This document shows positions 60,030-64,000 of a stretch of DNA of 64,000 nucleotides, in pieces. Location of the stretch: contig NZ_VRLV01000009.1 of assembly GCF_009760925.1 (NCBI RefSeq), forward strand, positions 1-64,000, given 5' to 3'. This DNA is from Nonomuraea typhae (GTDB taxonomy: Bacteria > Actinomycetota > Actinomycetes > Streptosporangiales > Streptosporangiaceae). Position numbers and translations under genes: made by a program. Positions within the stretch are counted from its first letter, which is position 1. The number at the start of each line of letters is the position of its first letter. The notes under the pieces are model-generated. The model worked only from the letters and a program-made list of their open reading frames with translations, did not search any database and was not told where the DNA came from.

Positions 60030-60734
60030 TCAGTGCAGCGAGTCGCGGATGTTCTGGGAGGCGGTGGACAGGGTGCGGCGGATCTCCTCCAGGCGTTCGC
60101 GGGTGAGGTGGCTGTCGGAGGCGTCCTCGCGGACCTGGGCGACGAAGTCGGCCAGCATGCCGCCGAGTTCGTTGTCCAGTTCGACGCGGTTGCCCGGGAC
60201 GCCGCCGATCGAGGTCCAGATGTCGCCCCAGATGCGGCGCCACTCGTGCTTGAGCCGTTCGCTCTCGTCCTGCCAGGACGACATGTGCTCGGTCCATTGC
60301 CGCTTCTGCTGTTCCCTGAGGCGGCGCATGTCGGCCTTCTGGCCGGTGCGCACGTCCTTGGCCATCTTGGTCAGCTCCTCGCGGAGCGACTTGACGGTGT
60401 CGCGGACGTCCTCCTTCACCTCGCGGGCGATGTCGCGGACGGAGGCGGAGATCTCCTGCTCCAGGTCGGCGAGTTCGTCCAGGCGGCTGTTGAGTTCCTC
60501 GCGGCCTTTGTCGGTGATGGAGAAGACCTTCTTGCCGTCCACGACCTCGTGGGTGACCAGGCCCTCCTCCTCCAGCCGGGCCAGGCGCGGGTAGATCGTT
60601 CCCGGCGAGGGGGAGTAGACGCCCAGGAAGCGGTCCTGCAGCAGCCGGATCACCTCGTACCCGTGGCGTGGGCTCTCCTCCAGCAGCTTGAGGAGGTACA
60701 GGCGAAGGCGGCCGTGACCGAAGACGGGGCTCAT
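60030..60734 (-). CDS. PadR family transcriptional regulator
   Basis: The 234-residue regulator has the PadR winged helix (about 5-80, LRLYLLKLLEESPRHGYEVIRLLQDRFLGVY and PSPGTIYPRLARLEEEGLV) and a long charged coiled-coil tail (about 85-225). Its ATG overlaps the stop of the DUF4097 gene. It probably represses the operon, perhaps in response to envelope stress. Confidence 0.9.
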   Translation of the reverse strand: MSPVFGHGRLRLYLLKLLEESPRHGYEVIRLLQDRFLGVYSPSPGTIYPRLARLEEEGLVTHEVVDGKKVFSITDKGREELNSRLDELADLEQEISASVRDIAREVKEDVRDTVKSLREELTKMAKDVRTGQKADMRRLREQQKRQWTEHMSSWQDESERLKHEWRRIWGDIWTSIGGVPGNRVELDNELGGMLADFVAQVREDASDSHLTRERLEEIRRTLSTASQNIRDSLH

Positions 60735-61534
60735 TCTTTCTCTCCCTTGAGCAGCGCCACCTCGCCGGAGACCGTGGTGGCCGTGAGCGAGGCCATGCCG
60801 CCGCCCAGACGTCCGGACAGCGACTGCATGCCGGGCTTGCTTTCGTTGATGAGGCGCTCGAAGGTGCTGACCACGCGGCCGGAGGTCGAGCGGATGGCCA
60901 CGTCGGCCTCGACGTTCTCCGGGAGCCTGACCAGGATGCCGCCGGAGACGCTGTTGAGCGTGACGTGCCCGGTGGGGCGCAGCATCAGGTCGGCGGTGAT
61001 GCGGCCGGAGACGGTGTTGGCTCTCAGCCGGCGCGGCATGCCGTCGGCTACGGTGAGGTCGCCGGAGATGCTCTTGAACGCCAGGTCCCCGGCCATCGCC
61101 CGGGACTCGACGTCGCCGGAGACGGTGGTGGCGCTGACGTCGCCGCTCACGCCCTCGAGCACGATCTCCGCCGAGACGCTCCTGACCTGGGTCTGGTTCT
61201 CGAAGCCGGCGACGACCGAGGGCGCCGAGACGACGCCGGCGTTGACCGCGCAGGTCTTCGGGACGGTCAGGGTCAGCACCGAGCGGCGTTTGTCGCGGCG
61301 CAGCCAGCCGAGCAGGCCGTCCCAGGTCAGGTCCTTGTAGGCGACGCTGAGCTCCTTGGCGTCCTCGTCATAGGTGACGATCAGCGGCGAGGCCGAGTCG
61401 ACCTCCGACACCTCGAGCGAGGGTGGCCCGTCGCTGGCCAGCACGTTGAGCTTGCCCGCGACGATGCGCACGTCCAGTGCCGTCACCGGTCCGAACGTGA
61501 GTTGCTCGGGCCCGTCGATAGTCCACTGCGCCAT
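60731..61534 (-). CDS. DUF4097 beta-helix protein
   Basis: The 267-residue protein has no signal peptide and carries repeats of the type VSGDVSATTVSGDVESRAMAG, DLAFKSISGDLTVADG, VSGRITADLML and VSGGILVRLPENVE, a DUF4097 beta-helix. It is co-transcribed with PadR. It is a second DUF4097 locus in the window, but unlike the one at 24713 it is cytosolic. Function unknown. Confidence 0.85.
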   Translation of the reverse strand: MAQWTIDGPEQLTFGPVTALDVRIVAGKLNVLASDGPPSLEVSEVDSASPLIVTYDEDAKELSVAYKDLTWDGLLGWLRRDKRRSVLTLTVPKTCAVNAGVVSAPSVVAGFENQTQVRSVSAEIVLEGVSGDVSATTVSGDVESRAMAGDLAFKSISGDLTVADGMPRRLRANTVSGRITADLMLRPTGHVTLNSVSGGILVRLPENVEADVAIRSTSGRVVSTFERLINESKPGMQSLSGRLGGGMASLTATTVSGEVALLKGEKE

Positions 61535-61562
61535 GACCCCTCCGCGATAGGTTTCCTCATTA

Positions 61563-61605
61563 ACACGATATGTCGCGTTTGCCGAAAACTCAAGATGTAT
61601 CGCGT
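61563..61605 (-). promoter_or_regulatory. Candidate operator upstream of the DUF4097-PadR operon
   Basis: ACACGATATGTC (61563-61574) and GATGTATCGCGT (61594-61605) form an imperfect inverted repeat with TATCG/CGATA cores, 30-70 bp before the operon start. PadR proteins bind such dyads, but the match is loose. Confidence 0.3.
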
Positions 61606-61648
61606 CAGCGTCGCCCGCGTCACCCGTCCTCGCGTCGGCTCGCCCATC

Positions 61649-61825
61649 TCACTCGTCGTCGTCATCCAGCCTGGCCAGCCACGTGGCCAGCCGCTCGACC
61701 GGCGTCTCGAACTCCGGGTTCAGATCGACGAACTCCCGCAGCCGCTCGCCGAGCCAGAGGATGCTGACCTCCTCCTCACCACGGCGCTCGACCAGCTCCT
61801 CGATCCCCCGATCGGTGAAATACAT
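61649..61825 (-). CDS. Small DUF6104-like protein
   Basis: A 58-residue frame beginning MYFTDRGIEELVERRGEEEV, with FVDLNPEFETPVERLATWLA and an acidic end, matches the small DUF6104 proteins I recall from actinobacteria next to the 2-oxoglutarate dehydrogenase gene. It is highly charged and probably helical. It lies downstream of kgd, beyond a terminator hairpin. Function unknown. Confidence 0.82.
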   Translation of the reverse strand: MYFTDRGIEELVERRGEEEVSILWLGERLREFVDLNPEFETPVERLATWLARLDDDDE

Positions 61826-61843
61826 GATGCTCCGTTCTAGCAG

Positions 61844-61869
61844 AAAGCCCCCGCCGTGGCGGGGGCCTT
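61844..61869 (-). terminator. Terminator after kgd
   Basis: GCCCCCGCC (61847-61855) pairs with GGCGGGGGC (61858-61866), and AAG/CTT extends the stem. On the minus strand it is followed by TTTCTGC, 16 bp after the kgd stop. Confidence 0.85.
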
Positions 61870-61884
61870 CCTATGGGATGACGA

Positions 61885-64000
<2,116 letters not shown>

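Overview
The window is high-GC actinobacterial chromosome. The evidence is GTG/TTG starts, sigma-R/RsrA, a WhiB1-type protein, a nickel superoxide dismutase and an SSI-type protease inhibitor. Gene order resembles two regions I recall from memory: M. tuberculosis whiB1-pdtaS-TB7.3-rshA-sigH-SRAP-aroA-rsgA and S. coelicolor SCO5207 to SCO5281 (aroA, sigR, dasR, wblE, sigH, sodN, malic enzyme, kgd). Streptosporangiaceae, perhaps Nonomuraea, is my best guess; the genus is inference.

Region 1 (1-7100): the end of an rRNA operon (5S rRNA), a divergent Lrp regulator/phenylalanine hydroxylase pair, a secreted serine hydrolase, and a pstSCAB phosphate operon ending in a response regulator without its phosphoacceptor Asp. 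Region 2 (7100-16200): core genes (LMW phosphatase, fructosamine kinase, hisN, hot-dog thioesterase, rsgA, aroA, SRAP, DksA-type protein), then sigR-rsrA with a recognisable sigma-R autoregulatory promoter, and an epimerase. Region 3 (16200-32500): a short membrane peptide with two membrane HD-domain proteins, biotin carboxylase plus a stand-alone BCCP, a PASTA-type Ser/Thr kinase, a ThDP enzyme, a NarL two-component system with a DUF4097 protein, bioF-DasR-like-bioD, and a PdtaS-type kinase. Region 4 (32500-44100): WhiB1 with a CRP-like site, a lipid kinase, a stress sigma/anti-sigma pair, sodN/sodX, a glutamate-type ABC importer, malic enzyme, a secreted orphan, an HTH-TPR regulator and an ECF41-like sigma factor.

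Region 5 (44114-54616) is the most unusual part. It is a tandem array of six secreted trypsin-fold paralogues, all on the minus strand. All six keep the catalytic His and Asp, but in four the nucleophile Ser of the G-x-S-G-G-P motif is Asp or Asn. Three of these four also carry an insertion of roughly 165-230 residues. A subtilisin-inhibitor-like gene with Lys at the predicted P1 site lies inside the array on the opposite strand. Members 2, 3 and 4 have CRP-like palindromes upstream, and members 1 to 4 share a leader/promoter block.

Region 6 (54900-64000): a thiolase-like enzyme, a VapBC-type toxin-antitoxin pair, an anchored orphan, a quinone-type oxidoreductase, an MpaB/DUF2236 protein, a DUF4097-PadR operon, a 58-residue DUF6104-like gene and the 3' part of kgd (2-oxoglutarate decarboxylase), which runs off the window.
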